In this document: positions 34,315 through 46,010 of the stretch, piece after piece | Layout of the letters: every line of letters begins with the position of its first letter | Numbering within the stretch: position 1 is the first letter of the stretch | Origin: Nyssa sinensis | Taxonomy: Eukaryota > Streptophyta > Magnoliopsida > Cornales > Nyssaceae | Assembly (NCBI GenBank): GCA_008638375.1 | Contig: CM018052.1 | Coordinates: 5,864,506 to 5,928,505, forward strand | Length of the DNA stretch: 64,000 bases | Direction: 5' to 3' | Notes under the pieces: model-generated | What the model was told of the DNA's origin: nothing | Seen by the model: only the letters and a program-made list of their open reading frames with translations | Databases searched by the model: none | Position numbers and translations under genes: made by a program

Positions 34315-36429
34315 ATGAGAGAGCAAAAAGTTCTCAAACCCAATAGTTCCAACAGCAATGGTATTCATGGAAGAGGTAACGGTCGGCTGCTCCAGGCGGT
34401 GCGTGGCTCATCCTCAAAATGCAGTAAGAGTGGGACAGCAACTCATTCGCCCCAAGCAGCCCACGTGTCGGCCAATGAGACATACAGAATTAATCCAATG
34501 GCTAGAAATTATGTTATTCCAATGGGTGGAAAAGCTAATACTGATATACTTAGTATATCAGTTCCCACTACCGCTGACACTGCCTCCATCTCTCAGACTA
34601 TTACCCATCAGAGATATCTCAGTGCTAGACGGACTGATCTAGGTGTCAACGTTTCACCTCTTGAGACAGGGAGATATGATCCTAAGGCTGGAGATTATGG
34701 CTATCATATAGCAGGTGCAGGTAGTGGTGACGTGCAAACAGTCCCTACATCCGCTGACATTGCCCCCTATGCTCAGTCATCCTTTCCCCTTTTGCCACAA
34801 GCTGCTACTCCAAATGGAACTGCAGACACCTCTGCTGTTTCCACTACACATAGCCCCCACTATTCCTTGCTAAAAGCTGCTGGGCCCACGTCCTGTTCCC
34901 CCTCTTTGCCTATTCCCAGTGCCAATATTTTGTCCCACGCAAGTTCAGAGTTTTCTGCTAACTCTGACATTGTCCATGTTGAAGCCGTTGCCCCTCTGCA
35001 CAACGCTGCTAGTTCCCTAGCATTGCAGAGACTGGACTCTCCCGTTGCTAATACAGCGACCATCCCCTTCTGGACTTCCTTTTTCCAAAAACCTGTACCT
35101 CTCAAAAAATTTCACTTGGAATTCAAGCCACCTCAAGTTGAGGGTGAAAGAATCACTGTCCAGCCTCCCTTGGAAGTTGTTCAAGCAGGTATTTCAGGCT
35201 GGGATAATACCTTGGTAGGTTATTTTCTTGACAAGAAAATGCCATTTCTCTGGATAAAAAAAATGGCGGAAAAGCTCTGGAACAAAGAAGGCTTAAATGA
35301 AGTTCTTACCAATGGAAATGGATTCTTCTTCTTCAAATTCGACTCCTTGCATGCCATTAATTCTATTCTTGAAAGTGGTCACTGGCACTTCTCTGGCCGG
35401 CACATTATTCTTCAAAAATGGCACCCTGGCATGACTCTATCCAAGAAGGATGTAGCTAAAATCCCTGCTTGGGTTAAATTCTTCAACATCCCTTATAAGC
35501 TCTGGATAGCACAAGGCCTTAGTTATGTTGCTAGTGCCATTGGGAGACCTCTTTATGCAAATTCCCACACGAAAGATCAGACTAGAATCAGTTATGCGAG
35601 AATATGCGTGGAGGTGGATGCTACCAAAGACCTCCCTGATTCTTTTGATATAATGTTAACAAACTCAAAAGTGGAAATTCTTGTTGAATATCAATGGCTT
35701 CCTTCAATGTGCACTCACTGTTGTATATTTGGCCACTGGATTGCCAACTGCCCTTCATTCAAATCAGAAAAGGAGATACCCATCAACCGTCCTACCTTAG
35801 CCGCAAGGAAATCCAGCACTAGTGAATGGCGCATTGTCTCTGGCAAAGGTAAATCTATCCTTAGTGATGGAATAATCCCTGAAGATGCCCACTCTATTGA
35901 TCCAAATCAGTTAAAATCATGCCCTGAAGGGCTGCGGCCAGAAATGCTGCACCCAGGTCCTTCTAGTGACGGTGTAACTATTGTCCCAAATCATTCCAAT
36001 ACATGTTGCGATGGGTTGCAGCCTGATATGTCGCAGTTAGAATCTCCTAATGACAGTGCAACAGTTGAGAGCCCTGCCCTTAAGCAACTAGTCCTTCACA
36101 AGTCTACTACCAGTTCTGCATTGGAAATTGCTAATCCTTCGGACCAGTCTTCCCTCCCCTCCCTTCAATCTGATGACCTGGATTTGCTATCCCCCAATAA
36201 ACCAACTCCCTGTTCTCTTCAAGTGGACAGCAACCTAGGCGAGATAAGCAGCTCTACCTCTACTGCTTCTCCTGATTCTAACTCCCTTGGGGACAAAATT
36301 GCTAGAGTTGACGAAGCTGATATTGGTAGCAGTTTTACCAGAAATCAGCTCAAAAAACAACGACGAAAGAAGAAAGTTTCTAAAACCAAAGGAACAGCAA
36401 GTTCCGGCCCCCTCACATTTTCTCAATGA
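34315..36429 (+). CDS. LINE ORF1 protein (DUF4283 and zinc knuckle)
   Basis: 704 codons to TGA at 36,427. After a Ser/Thr/Pro-rich N-terminus (about residues 1-260), a DUF4283-like RNA-binding region covers roughly 290-450: FLWIKKMAEKLWNKEGL, LESGHWHFSGRHIILQKWHP, KIPAWVKFFNIPYKLW. A knuckle CTHCCIFGHWIANC follows at about residue 466-480 (CX2CX4HX4C). A basic tail near the end reads KKQRRKKKVSK. The frame continues upstream past TAG 34,222 (a likely CAG-to-TAG change) towards about 33,967, so the native start may be further 5' and the ORF was probably longer. ORF1p binds LINE RNA. The stop overlaps the ORF2 start as ATGA. Confidence 0.85.
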   Translation: MREQKVLKPNSSNSNGIHGRGNGRLLQAVRGSSSKCSKSGTATHSPQAAHVSANETYRINPMARNYVIPMGGKANTDILSISVPTTADTASISQTITHQRYLSARRTDLGVNVSPLETGRYDPKAGDYGYHIAGAGSGDVQTVPTSADIAPYAQSSFPLLPQAATPNGTADTSAVSTTHSPHYSLLKAAGPTSCSPSLPIPSANILSHASSEFSANSDIVHVEAVAPLHNAASSLALQRLDSPVANTATIPFWTSFFQKPVPLKKFHLEFKPPQVEGERITVQPPLEVVQAGISGWDNTLVGYFLDKKMPFLWIKKMAEKLWNKEGLNEVLTNGNGFFFFKFDSLHAINSILESGHWHFSGRHIILQKWHPGMTLSKKDVAKIPAWVKFFNIPYKLWIAQGLSYVASAIGRPLYANSHTKDQTRISYARICVEVDATKDLPDSFDIMLTNSKVEILVEYQWLPSMCTHCCIFGHWIANCPSFKSEKEIPINRPTLAARKSSTSEWRIVSGKGKSILSDGIIPEDAHSIDPNQLKSCPEGLRPEMLHPGPSSDGVTIVPNHSNTCCDGLQPDMSQLESPNDSATVESPALKQLVLHKSTTSSALEIANPSDQSSLPSLQSDDLDLLSPNKPTPCSLQVDSNLGEISSSTSTASPDSNSLGDKIARVDEADIGSSFTRNQLKKQRRKKKVSKTKGTASSGPLTFSQ

Positions 36430-39400
36430 ACTTTGCATGTTGGAATATAAGGGGTATGAACAGCCCCTCAAAACAGCGTGAAGTCCGTATGTTTGTTCGT
36501 GACCATTCTATTTGTTTTCTTGGTCTAGTTGAGACAAAAATTAAGGAAGCTACCAAGGATATTACTGCTAATTCCCTCATCCCTGGATGGTCCTTTTTGC
36601 ACAATTATTCCCATTCAGCTTCTGGTCGGATTTGGATTGGCTGGAACAATGCTATGCTGCAGATTAACTCCTCGTGTGCTACCAGTCAAGCCATTCATTG
36701 TAACATTACAATTCGAGACACCAAATCCCCCATGCTCATTTCAGTTATTTATGGCTCTAACTCCTCTCTCCAAAGAAATGATTTATGGCGTGACATCCAT
36801 CTCCAAGCAGCTATCTCCAAGGGTCTCCCCTGGCTTATTTTGGGCGACTTCAATGCTATTCGTTTTCCCTATGAAAGAAGAGGAGGCAATTGCGATTGGC
36901 CCCCTGTTATGAATGACTGTAACACTTGTTTTTTGAATGCTGAGTTTGAGGATCTGAGATTTTTTGGGCATTTTTTTACATGGTCTAACGGTCAAGCTGC
37001 CCCCCACACAATCCACAGGAAGATTGATAGAGCTTTAGTCAACCAGGACTGGCTATCTGCTCTACCTTCTGCTGAAGCTGAATTCCTCCCTCCTGGCCTC
37101 TCTGACCACTCCCATATTATTGTCAGATCTGGCATAGCTTTCAAGAAGAGCAAAATTCCCTTCAAATTTTTCAATTTTTGGGCCGATGATGATGATTTCC
37201 TCCTTACTGTTGAGCAAGCCTGGCGCACTAACTTTCAAGGTACTGCTATGTTTATCTATTGCCAAAAGCTTAAGAAGGTGAAATATGCTCTTAAGCATTT
37301 CAATCAACAAAGATTCAAGAACATCACCTCCCGTGTCCAAGAAGCCCGTAACAAGCTCTATGACATCCAATCTCTCGTTGAGAGTGATCCTGGGAATGAG
37401 AGTCTCCTTCTGGAGGAAAAGGAAGCTCATCACATTTTTCATTCCCTTCTTAGCAGTGAGGAAAGTCTAGCTAAGCAAAAATCCCGTATTCAATGGCTTT
37501 CTGAAGGGGACCAAAACACCTCCTTTTTCTTCAAATCTGTGAATAACAGGAGGAACCGCAATAAGATCCTTAGCCTCCTTGATGCAAATGGTCGCAGAAT
37601 TGATGACATAAAAAAGGTCAAATCCACCATTGTTGATTTTTACCATGATCTCCTTGGAACTCATAGTCCCATTCTCTACCCAGGTAAGCAAGCTCTTGCA
37701 AACTTTATCCCTAAGAGCCTTCATTCTGATTTCTTTAATGTCCTTCAATCCCCTGTCTCTGAGCAAGAAATCCAAGAAGCTCTCTTTAGCCTTCCCTCTA
37801 ACAAAGCCCCTGGGCCCGACGGCTTAATAGCTTCTTTTTTCAAAAATCTTGGAATATCATTAAACCTGAGGTTATTGCAACTATCTCTGAATTTTTTTCC
37901 TCTAAATCCATCCTTAAAGAGATGAATGCCACAGCTATCGCCCTTGTCCCCAAAGTCCCTAACCCCTCTTTTGTCCATGATTTTCGGCCTATATCTTGCT
38001 GTAACACCCTTTACAAAACCATTTCCAAAATTCTGGCCAACCGTCTCAAGAAAGTTCTTCCTAGCCTCATTGATCCTTCTCAATCTGCTTTTATTCAAGG
38101 CAGGAATATCAGTGACAACATCCTTCTGGCCCAAGTGCTTATGCATAACTACCACAAGGACACTGGTTCTCCTCGTTGCACTCTGAAAGTTGACCTTAAG
38201 AAAGCATTTGATTCAGTGCGGTGGGAATTCATTACTGACACTTTGAGCATAATGGGATTTCCCCAGCTTTTTATTGACTGGATTTTTTGCTACATCTCTA
38301 CTCCTCGTTTCTCAGTTGTCATTAATGGCGAGTTGGAAGGTTATTTTCCCGGGGCTAAGGGATTAAGGCAAGGAGACCCTCTTTCCCCCTATCTCTTTGT
38401 GATTGCAATGGATGTCCTCTCTTTGATTCTCCATCAAATGTCGGCTGGATCTCAGTTTAAGTACCATTAGAGATGCCATAAATCCAAGCTGACCCATCTT
38501 TGTTTTGCTGACAACATCATGCTCTTCTGTCATGGGGATCTTGCCTCTGCCTCTATCCTTAAGCAAGGGCTCGACACTTTTGCCTCCTTCTCTGGCCTTC
38601 TGCACAATGCTTCCAAAAGCAACATTTTCCTTTCAGGTGTGGATTCCAACCTCAAGCAGCTCATCGTTGCTCAAGTCGATTTTCTTGAAGGCTCCCTTCC
38701 TATCCGTTACCTTGGAGTGCCTTTGATTTCTACCAAGCTGAAAGCCCAGGATTGCAAATCTTTAGTAGATCGCATTATTGGTAAGATCACTCATTGGGCC
38801 ATAAAATCTCTTTCCTATGCAGGTCGTGTTCAGCTGATCAGGTCTGTCTTTTTTAGCATTCAAGTTTTTTGGTCTTCTCACTTCATTCTCCCTAAAAAGG
38901 TGGTAAATCAGATTGAGCAAGCCATGAGATCTTTTCTTTGGAGTGGCAACCATCTCATATTTTCTGGTTCCAAAGTTGCATGGGAGGATGTTTCTTGCCC
39001 TAAAAATGAAGGGGGTCTTGGTATTAAGAGGCTTGTTGATTGGAACCTAGCTGCTTTGGGGAAACTCATATGGGCTCTATTTCAAAATCCCTCTAAATCC
39101 TTTTGGGTTCAGTGGATTCGCAGCAACCTTCTTAAAGGCAAAAGCTTCTGGGAAATCAAATGTCCCCAATCTTGCTCGTGGGCATGGAGGAAAATGATCA
39201 AATTCCGCCCGTTATTCAAACCATACATCAAAATTGTCATTGGTAATGGGTGTTTTTCCTCTCTCTGGTTTGACTATTGGCTCCCTACTGGCCCCATCTA
39301 TGATAATATGGGAGAAAGAGTTATATATGATTTGGGACTTGGTAGAAAAGCTACAGTGAGTAACATTATTCTTGGAAATCATTGGAACTGGCCCATTGCT

Positions 39401-40084
39401 AACTCTCCCCACCTGCTGGACCTTAAGAATGGTATGCCTCATAATCTTCTCCCCTCCCCCCTCCTGGATGATAAAGCTTTTTGGTTACCCTCCCCAAATG
39501 GGGTCTTCTCCATCAACTCTGCCTGGGATTCCCTGCGTGGCCGTAACCCCCAGGTAAATTGGTGGAAGCTTGTTTGGTATCCTAAAGCTATCCCTCGTGC
39601 AGGGTTCATCCTTTGGATGGCCATCTGCCACAGCTTAAGGACCAAGGATCGTCTTTTCTTTTCTAATCTTGGACATGACCCCAAGTTCCTATTCTGCTTA
39701 AGAGAAAATGAGAGCCATAACCACCTCTTCTTTTCTTGTTCCTTCACTTCCAACATATGGTCCCATTTGCTCTTTAAAAGTGGATTTCAAAGCCCAAATG
39801 GGGACTGGCATCAGACTGTTCTTTGGGCCACCAATTCTTTCAAAGGCAAGTCCTTTTCCTCCATTTTAGGTCGGCTCACTCTTGCTTGTACAATTTACAA
39901 CATTTGGCGTGAAAGGAATAGTAGATTGTTCACCAAGATCGAGAAAAACTCAAAGGCCATCATAGCTCAAACTCAAGACATGATCCATGGTAGGCTCACA
40001 TCTTCTAGAGGGATTCAGGACTCTCTCTCCAATAGACATCTCCAGTGTACTTGGTCTTTACCTTGTAGTATTTTTAATATGTAA
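36426..40084 (+). pseudogene. LINE ORF2: endonuclease, reverse transcriptase, zf-RVT
   Basis: ATG 36,426 overlaps the ORF1 stop. The APE-type endonuclease starts FACWNIRGMNSPSKQREV, with LVETKI, WLILGDFNAI and LSDHSHI. The RT follows with PGPDG, FRPISCCNTLYK, SAFIQGRNISDN, KVDLKKAFDSV and GLRQGDPLSPYLF. The active site reads CFADNIML, where FADD is expected: the second Asp is Asn (codon 38,513-38,515). A frameshift lies at about 37,835-37,850 in a T/A run, and TAG at 38,468 stands where this family normally has Trp. The C-terminus holds a zf-RVT region (NESHNHLFFSC) and ends at 40,084. Full length would be about 1,220 residues. Inactive. Confidence 0.9.
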
Positions 40085-40142
40085 TATTTCTCAGCATGGG
40101 CCATGAGCTCTAGTTTTTCTTGTTTTTCCTTTTTGCTTGTCT

Positions 40143-40269
40143 GAGGGTATGCCCTCTTGTTTTGTATTATTTTTGTTTAGTCTTGGTTTATTTCCTGCTT
40201 GGGGTCGTGAGTTCTTCTGCCTGTAGTAGTTCTCCTTCCCTTTAGCTTGTTCGAGGGTATGCCCTCTTG
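40143..40269 (+). other. Paired stem-loop motif in the LINE 3' region
   Basis: GAGGGTATGCCCTCTTG occurs twice, at 40,143-40,159 and 40,253-40,269. GAGGG and CCCTC can pair around a TATG loop. Some LINE reverse transcriptases recognise a 3' stem-loop of their RNA, so this pair could be such a site. That role is inferred. Confidence 0.5.
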
Positions 40270-40344
40270 ATCTTGTATTTATTTTTCTTCTTTTATACAT
40301 CTTTTACTTATCAAAAATATATATATATATATAGGAGCTGCTGC

Positions 40345-40530
40345 AACAGCAAGGCCCCAAGTAGTTTAATATATGTGTGTGTACGTGTGATGGAGTAGGT
40401 GTAGTAGCAGTATGGCCCCAAGTAGTTTTAATATATGTGTATGTACGTGTAATGGAGTAGGTGTAGTAGCAACATGGCCCCAAGTAGTTTAATATATGTG
40501 TGTGTACGTGTGATGGATACGTATAGCAGC
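40345..40530 (+). repeat. 61-62 bp tandem repeat, three copies, in unit D
   Basis: GGCCCCAAGTAGTTT recurs at about 40,353, 40,414 and 40,476, each followed by TAATATATGTGT and GTGTRATGGAGTAGGTG. It lies just after the LINE and belongs to unit D. No coding. Confidence 0.8.
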
Positions 40531-41720
40531 AGCTTTAGCATGAAATGTATATATATATATATATGAACCTAGGCAATATAGCTACAATGAATACAATAGG
40601 GGGTTTACGTGTGGAGTTAGATGTGGTAGTGTGTGCATGTGTATTGTGAGGTGAGGTAGAGAGAGAAAGTGAAGCAGGAAGAAAAAGGAGAAGCTAGAAA
40701 ATAGGAGAAGTTCAAAGATAGAAGCTGAGACATTCAAAAGAAGAAGAATAGGAGGTAAGTAATCAAAACCTTCCTTTAAGATTTTATGCATGTTAGGTGT
40801 GATATTTACTTGAGTTTAAGCTCAAAACAGTGAGCTAAACCAAACCTTGTTGATAGACCTTGACAAACCAGGTCTGAACCGACTTGAGTTAAACCTTGAT
40901 CGAGGGATGGGGATTAAAACTAAGAAGAAAAAGATTCACAACACAACAAAAATCTAGTGAAATGACTCAAAGACAAGCTAAAATTAGAGTTGCAGGTCAC
41001 GGGTTTTGTTTGGAATACCCCCAAAGTGCGATTCAAACTTGGTTTCTTGAATGGAATAATAAACCCTATACTTGTACGATCCTAACAGGCCAATAACCAT
41101 CAAAATTGATACAGAGATGAACATAAGCCAGAAGCCTATTCAAAATGGCTATGAAAGCTCGATAGAGCTTTTGAACTCGATATAAAATGCAAAATCAATG
41201 CCAAAATTTTAGTTAAGCTTCCAGCAACACATAAGAATCGGAAACAGTAAAAATCCATTCTTGAAAACCCATGAAATGGAGAAGAAAATTTTAGGGTTAA
41301 TGTAACACCCCAACTCTGTATAATTAATAATTAAATAATTAATTATTAATTAGTACCGGCTTAGGGAATAATTAAGGAAATTAACCTTAATCTCCCGGTG
41401 GTCACACTAGACCAATAGAATGACAAAACATGTCCGAGAATAGGGTATAATACCCGAACCTAATTACCCATTAATTAGGTGAGATAATGTCAATTTAACA
41501 CTGACGGAATTCGAATTTATTAACCACAGAAATTCCGAATGACTAATAAATGACACGGAACCTCTGACACTGTAGATAACTGAAATAGAAACTGACCAGA
41601 AGAAACCGCACCGAAAAAGGAGTTACGGAATGAAAGTTATGAGGCAAACATCAGAAACTGAATTAATGCGCAGCCAAACGTGGCCTTAACCAAAAATAAC
41701 GAGAAAGGGGCCAAATGGGA

Positions 41721-41793
41721 GGCCAAGGGAATTGAACCCTTGACCTTTGAGAGAATAAATTCTTCCCAAAAACTTACCAGTTAGGCTACCCAC
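41721..41793 (-). other. tRNA-like module in unit E (best A and B boxes)
   Basis: Minus strand: TAGCCTAACTGG fits the A-box consensus TRGCNNARYNGG exactly, and GGTTCAATTCC fits the B-box consensus exactly, followed by CTTGGCCTCCC. The spacing of about 45 bases is longer than in most tRNA genes. No cloverleaf with paired acceptor stem is evident, so I do not call it a tRNA gene. Confidence 0.6.
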
Positions 41794-43499
41794 TACTTTG
41801 TGCATATATATGCAACTTAATTGTATATATCTCTGAGTTGCCCCAAGCCCCACCTCAAATTGGACCAATGAGGTTGCATGCAAACCCCACATGATTGCCC
41901 CCTCAGCCCACCTCAGCCCTAAGATCCCACTGTTCTCTGATGTATATACACCTATATACATATAAGAGAGGTATATATATAGAATATGTAATAATATATG
42001 TATATATATGTTACATGTTGCTTGGGGGCTAGCCAGAAAACTGCCTGAATGTGTGTGATAGTGTACGGACAGACCTGCACCAAAAGAGAGAGTGGGTTAG
42101 GAAGAGGTGAGGCCTTGCATGTGCATGCAAAGTGTGTGTCCATGGTGTGTACATTCATGGAGATGCACCAAAGGGGACTGAGGAGCCGAGCAGCACCGTG
42201 TGACTGACTGAGGCACCACCAAGGTGCCTGAACCAAGCCATGAGGAAGGCCACTGCTTGAGAGGTAAATACCTCAAAACTGCTAAATTGCTAAATTTTTC
42301 TATTTGGGTTATTGGTATTTCTCTGATGGTTTTTAAATCATATGGACTGCGTAAATCAGTTACTGTGAGACCTTAGCATTATTATGAATCAATTGGGAGA
42401 GTCGAATAGGACTGAAACCCCAAACCTGTAGCAAAACGGCCATGGATGTACCTCGGATAATTGGGTCTGATTTGACCTCTCAAAAGCTGAGTTTTGATGG
42501 TCTAGAACTGATCTAGACCTTCCTGGGATCCAAAAACCACTAACCCGCGACCCTAAAACCCCATGCAACCCCTCTAACACGTCGGTTGCAGGTTCGGTCT
42601 TCAAATGCCATTTTTGGTTAGAGTGTCTTAAACTGATTTTATTGAACGGGGGATGAACCTACATGTCATAGGGATCATGTAGCAACAAACCGTGTTGAAA
42701 ACGGTTGAGAAATGAGCATGTATTGTTGACTTGCAGGTTCGGTTATCGTGGCTTATTCCTACCCTTTTAGTTGATCTCTTGTTGATTTATGGATGCCAAA
42801 ATGTTGGCATGGCTTCCAGAGACCGGTTGGGGTCAAAACAGGTTGAAAAGCGTGGCCAGAAATACACGAATTTGAGAAGGAATTGAATCTGTAACTAGGG
42901 CAACAGTACACTGGTTGGTGAAGAAGACGACGAGTCGACCGAGTCGACTCGTCCAACACGCCCAAACCCACCGAACTGACTCACACACGTGTCGACGTAT
43001 GAACTGGCCACTGCTTAATTAAAACTACACCGTTTTGGTGTCAACTGATTTGTTTTAAAATCAAATTCTACCTGTTTGGTTACGGCGATAACAAATTAAA
43101 ATTGGGATTGGGCTAAACCTGTATACGGATAAGGACCAATTTGGGATATGAGGGATATGTTATCCCGGTTCTCTGGGGGACCTGAACCGGCTGATTCAGT
43201 TGATAAAGGGACCGGTTTAGGGTTTTGAATTGAAAACCCAATGGTCCACTGTTTGAAATTAAAAAAACTGAACCAGAACTTTTGTAAATTGGTTTTTGAC
43301 CCCAACAGTTTTGGGGAATTACACAGTGGCCCAATCTTGGAAAAAATTATACAATTAAGCCCCTGAAGAATTAATTAAATAATAAAATAATTATTTAATT
43401 ATTTTATTAAATAGGTAAAATTACGATTTTACCCCTAGACATTAAATATGTCAAACGGAGTCCAAATAAGTTAAATAAATAGTGTATTTTCACTATTTC

Positions 43500-44560
43500 A
43501 AGCATTCTGGACTCAATGGTACAGTCCGATTTTGGAAATACAGTCCCGAAAAATACAGACCCGTAAGTGATAAATGACCGAACTGCCCCTGATGGCACCC
43601 AGACCCAAATAAAAATGTCAGATAGCCTATTTTGACTATCTCGGGCATTCTGGACTCAACGGTGAGGTCCGTTTAATGAACTGGGGTCCCGAAAAATACA
43701 GACACATAAAGTGTAAATGACCGAATTGCCCTTAATGATACCCGGGGCCGATTAAACATAACAGGCAGTCCAATTTCACTATGTTGGACGCTCTGGACCC
43801 AATGGTGAGGTCCATTTTATGAACTGACGTGCCGAAAAATACGACACATGAAATTACCAAATTACCCCTGATACCGTAAGAGACCTAAACAAAGTCCGAT
43901 TGGGACGAAACTGATACCGGTAGGAGCCCAGACAATGGTGAGACTGTATACTTGATTAAATGACGAATTGGGGTCAGAATTACACAAAACGTAAAATGAC
44001 CAAAATACCCCTGCGCACTATAAGTGCAAAGTAGAGGTCGAATAAAGGTCAAACTGATCTGATAAATTATCATAGGAATAATTATGAACACTGAAGGGCT
44101 AAATAAGACTCTGAGACAGTTAACGCGTAAAACGAGAAATGACTGATGTGTCCCGACGATCTAAAGCAGATACCAAGTGAAGTCCAAGGGACTTACAAAT
44201 TTATACATGAGATATATGGGACGTTCTGAGGACCATGATAGGGTCCGGGGCAAAAATGACAAAATTACTATTTTGCCCCTAAGACTAAATAAGTACCCAA
44301 CTGATACCGATTAAAGTCTAAAAGACTTAAAACTTCATATATACGATATATGGGATATTCTGAGGAACAGAACAGGGTCCGGGATAAGAATGGCAAAGTT
44401 ACCATTTTGCCCCTATGGTTAAAATGAGAACCTAACTGATACCGATTGGAGTCCAAAGGACGTAGAACTTTGTACTTAAGATATAAAGACTATTCCGAAG
44501 ACCACGACAGGGTCCGGGACAAGAATGGTAAAACTACCATTTTGCCCCTAAGGTTGAATG
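43500..44560 (+). repeat. Tandem arrays of unit E (about 143 bp x3, 134 bp x3)
   Basis: CATTCTGGACTCAA-like phrases near 43,503, 43,645 and 43,790 mark the first array. TTTTGCCCCTA ending near 44,280, 44,414 and 44,549 marks the second, with spacings 134 and 135. Same architecture as B and C1. Confidence 0.75.
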
Positions 44561-45239
44561 AGTGCCTAACTGATAACAATTGAAGTCTAGATGACTTAGG
44601 ATATAATCCTAATAACTGCTAAGCCTAATTAAAGAATGAAATAGCCTCGAGTGAGACCCAATGGAAGGGCGATAGGCTACTAGGCTATCTTAGGTAATCC
44701 GATAGATACCTAAGATGACGAATGAGACCTGAATGGATGAGTTCTGATCTGTCTGTGATTGATGATTATTATTCAGGATATACATGGAGATGCCTGACGT
44801 ACCTGGAGGTTATCGGATTAATTATGCAAGGAAATAAGCGTAAAGTTTGTGAGTAACTTCTGACACTGTTTTGATACTGTCCCTTGATTTACTGATCTGT
44901 TTTGAATGCGATTATTTACGTGCAATTATTTAAATGCATGCCTTTTCGTACTATATCACTCATGACATGGTTTTAGTCTTTTTAAATAATTGACTATATT
45001 ACTGATCCCTGTGCTAGCATTCCGTACTGTTTTGCCCGTTTTGAACTGTTGAGATAAAATGGATATATTGAACCATTATTTCCGAAATGATTAAATAAAC
45101 CACGTGATATAGGCAAAGAACAACATTTTTGTTGTATCGTACAGCTTTGTATAGTATACTGTCTGAATGCTATATTGTTTAAATGTATGTACTTAATGTA
45201 CGCCCTTTGTATCACATTCCACGTGATGTGCTTGTGTCC

Positions 45240-46010
45240 TTCGAATTAGGAATTCCGTTCAGTTCGGTTATGTGCTGTCCGTTAATGATATGTCTGCCTC
45301 GGTTGTTATGTTCCGTCCGGTTCTGACATGTTCGGTCCGTAATGATGTTAAGTCTGTCTTGATTGAAATATGGTCCAGTTCCGTTATGATCTATCCGTTC
45401 ATGATATGTCTTTGTTTTGACTGATGTATTGTTCCGTTCGATTCTGTTATGTTCCGTTTGTTGATGATCTGTCTGTCTTGATTGATATATGGTCCAGTTC
45501 CGTTGTGTATTGTCCGTTGATGATACATCTGTCTTGATTGAAACATTGTTCAGTTCAGTTATGATTAGTTCCGACAGTGATGTGTCCCTGACTTGATTGT
45601 TATATTGTTTCTACCCAGTTCCGTTATGTTGTGTCCTGTTCATGATTTGCCTGTGTCTTGATTAGTGTATTGTTTTCGTTTAGTTCCGTTATAATTTTAT
45701 CCGTTCGCGATATGCCTTTGCTTGACTGATGTATTGTTTCCGTTCGATTCCGTTATATTCCGTCCGTTGATAATATGTCTGGCCTGATTGATAGATGGTC
45801 TAGTTCCGTTATGCTTCCGTCCTGTTATTGGTATGCCTTGTCTTGATTGATCTTGTTCAACTCCGCTATGTTCTAGCCATTGATAATATGCCCCTGTCTT
45901 GACTGACTTATTGTTCCCACTCAGTCCCGATTGTGATTCGCTCCGTTAATGAAAAGTCTGTGTCTTGACCGATATATTAGCATTAGTTATTGTTTTGACC
46001 GATTGGTTAT
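45240..46010 (+). repeat. Diverged TTCCGTTATG-type array in unit E
   Basis: Repeats of about 60-66 bases around GATTGATATATGGTCCAGTT and TCCGTTATGTTCCGTCCG, clearly related to the 66-bp array of A read on the other strand but far less uniform. Confidence 0.65.

Larger units (their letters stand above)
33884..40316 (+). mobile_element. L1-type LINE, nearly full length
   Basis: About 6.4 kb, inserted in an AT/TG microsatellite of unit D. It has ORF1, an ATGA overlap, ORF2 with endonuclease and RT, a 3' region, and an end at ACTTATCAAAAATATAT. The exact 5' end and the target duplication cannot be set, because both flanks are TA repeats. It is broken by at least one frameshift and two stops. Confidence 0.85.

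Noticed and set aside
41721..41793. Possible tRNA gene on the minus strand
   Set aside because: The A and B boxes fit, but there is no paired acceptor stem, the spacing is long, and the same sequence recurs in every giant LTR.
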